A stretch of DNA of 7,886 bases, from positions 1-7,886 of the forward strand of contig JAFWXB010000054.1 in NCBI GenBank assembly GCA_017523185.1, read 5' to 3'. The stretch is from Lachnospiraceae bacterium (GTDB lineage Bacteria; Bacillota_A; Clostridia; Lachnospirales; Lachnospiraceae). Below the pieces are notes generated by a model, which searched no databases, was not told where the DNA came from, and saw only the letters and a list, made by a program, of their open reading frames with translations. Shown in pieces: positions 7,521 through 7,886 of this stretch. The position numbers and the translations under genes are program-made. The first letter of the stretch is position 1; each line of letters starts with the position of its first letter.

Positions 7521-7527
7521 AAGTTTT

Positions 7528-7535
7528 CCTCCTTT
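7528..7535 (-). promoter_or_regulatory. ribosome binding site of the GntR gene
   Basis: AAAGGAGG on the minus strand, 7 bases before the GTG at 7518-7520. It is the strongest such site in the window and decides the non-ATG start. Confidence 0.9.
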
Positions 7536-7545
7536 ACATCTCGTA

Positions 7546-7556
7546 CCCCCCCCCCC
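7546..7556 (-). repeat. 11-base C/G homopolymer in the operon leader
   Basis: Eleven consecutive Cs on the plus strand, that is G11 in the transcript, between the promoter and the ribosome site of the GntR gene (10 bases before AAAGGAGG). The longest other G or C run I noticed is five bases, so it stands out in this AT-rich DNA. Runs of this length are prone to slippage in cells and during sequencing, so the exact length is uncertain. Confidence 0.93.
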
Positions 7557-7579
7557 GTAAAATTTTCACTTACGGAAGG
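7551..7579 (-). other. possible leader hairpin using the G run as its 3' arm
   Basis: On the transcript strand CCTTCCGTAA (7579-7570) can pair with TTACGGGGGG (7560-7551) as ten base pairs, two of them G-U, around a 9-base loop. The core CCGTAA/TTACGG is an exact inverted repeat. The start of transcription is predicted near 7586, so the hairpin would sit at the 5' end of the mRNA. It is not followed by Ts, so it is not a terminator. Confidence 0.45.
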
Positions 7580-7609
7580 TGTACTATTTGTTCTGATACA
7601 CTAAGTGTA
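7579..7609. promoter_or_regulatory. probable YtrA-type operator, three GTGTA/TACAC half-sites
   Basis: On the plus strand GTGTA (7579-7583), TACAC (7597-7601) and GTGTA (7605-7609) form two overlapping dyads: GTGTA-N13-TACAC, and the exact 13-base palindrome tacactaagtgta at 7597-7609. They overlap the -10 and the spacer of the candidate promoter, where a repressor would block RNA polymerase. Regulator-first GntR operons are commonly autoregulated from such sites. Confidence 0.55.
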
Positions 7610-7622
7610 GCATATTTGCCAA
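7593..7622 (-). promoter_or_regulatory. candidate sigma-A promoter of the ABC operon
   Basis: The minus strand has TTGGCA (7617-7622, five of six consensus bases) and TATCAG (7593-7598, four of six) with an 18-base spacer. An alternative is the extended -10 TGCTACACT just upstream with a weak TTGTAT -35. Either choice puts the start of transcription close to the half-sites and upstream of the G11 run. Confidence 0.45.
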
Positions 7623-7772
7623 AATATACAATTAAAGAAGATAGAATATTTTCTTATGATTTTTTTAAGATTTTTACATTTATATACCACTTTACAACTT
7701 TTGAAAAAACAATATTATATTCCATGATTTTCATTTTTAACTTTCTCTATAAATTTAAGTTATTTTTGTTAT

Positions 7773-7886
7773 TTATTTAACAATCATGTCTTTTACAATT
7801 CTTTCATTTACACTCATCAGAAATTCATTAATTTCTTTATAATTCGGCTGTTCCGGTAATTCTGTATGTTCTTTTGCGTAATTCAA
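7773..7886 (-). CDS. C-terminal end of an unrecognised protein
   Basis: An open frame enters at the right edge and ends at TAA (7773-7775), giving 37 residues: from LNYAKEHTELPEQPNYKEIN to MSVNERIVKDMIVK. The composition (Glu, Lys, Asn, a likely amphipathic helix) and codon use match the neighbouring genes, so it is probably the end of a real gene upstream of the ABC operon. I do not recognise the family from this tail. The 252 bases between it and the GntR gene hold the operon promoter but no good terminator. Confidence 0.6.
   Translation of the reverse strand: MNYAKEHTELPEQPNYKEINEFLMSVNERIVKDMIVK

Noticed and set aside
7696..7716. AATATAATATT followed by G and six Ts on the minus strand, downstream of the partial gene
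   Set aside because: Only four AT pairs with a three-base loop can form, too weak for an intrinsic terminator.
7493..7780. Plus-strand open frame of 95 codons across the operon promoter
   Set aside because: It reads through the C11 run and the operator and has no ribosome site. Its composition is low-complexity Phe, Tyr and Ile, as expected from AT-rich non-coding DNA.

Overview
The window is an AT-rich stretch of a low-GC Firmicutes chromosome, most like Clostridia and probably Lachnospiraceae. The basis is base composition, Shine-Dalgarno-type start sites, the DUF512 radical-SAM gene beside der, the der-plsY-gpsA order, and a YtrA-type ABC operon whose permease resembles Lachnospiraceae proteins. 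This placement rests on recognition, not a search. Every convincing gene lies on the minus strand, so transcription runs from high to low coordinates.

Right edge to middle (7886 to about 4144): the last 37 codons of an unrecognised gene enter at 7886-7773. A regulator-first ABC transporter operon follows. It starts with a promoter overlapping GTGTA/TACAC half-sites (7579-7622), a leader with an 11-base G run (on the coding strand) that can pair into a hairpin, and a GTG-started GntR regulator of the YtrA subfamily. Next come a YtrB-like ATPase, a nine-helix permease, and a 165-codon frame that looks like the severed C-terminal domain of that permease. A strong hairpin terminator at 4144-4177 ends the unit. 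The ATPase lacks one base inside its signature motif, and the permease lacks one base in a T run. Both breaks would be repaired by one extra base or by a -1 ribosomal shift. As written, the regulator is intact but the transporter is in pieces.

Middle to left edge (4056 to 1): four intact housekeeping genes, namely a PDZ/radical-SAM/DUF512 protein, the ribosome-assembly GTPase Der, the acyl-phosphate glycerol-3-phosphate acyltransferase PlsY, and the first 141 codons of glycerol-3-phosphate dehydrogenase GpsA. GpsA makes glycerol 3-phosphate and PlsY acylates it, so the last two catalyse consecutive steps of phospholipid synthesis. der and plsY are 2 bases apart and probably co-transcribed.

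No RNA genes, CRISPR arrays, insertion sequences or attachment sites were seen. The points most worth a second look are the two frame breaks confined to one operon and the G11 hairpin in its leader. No clearly new system is evident.
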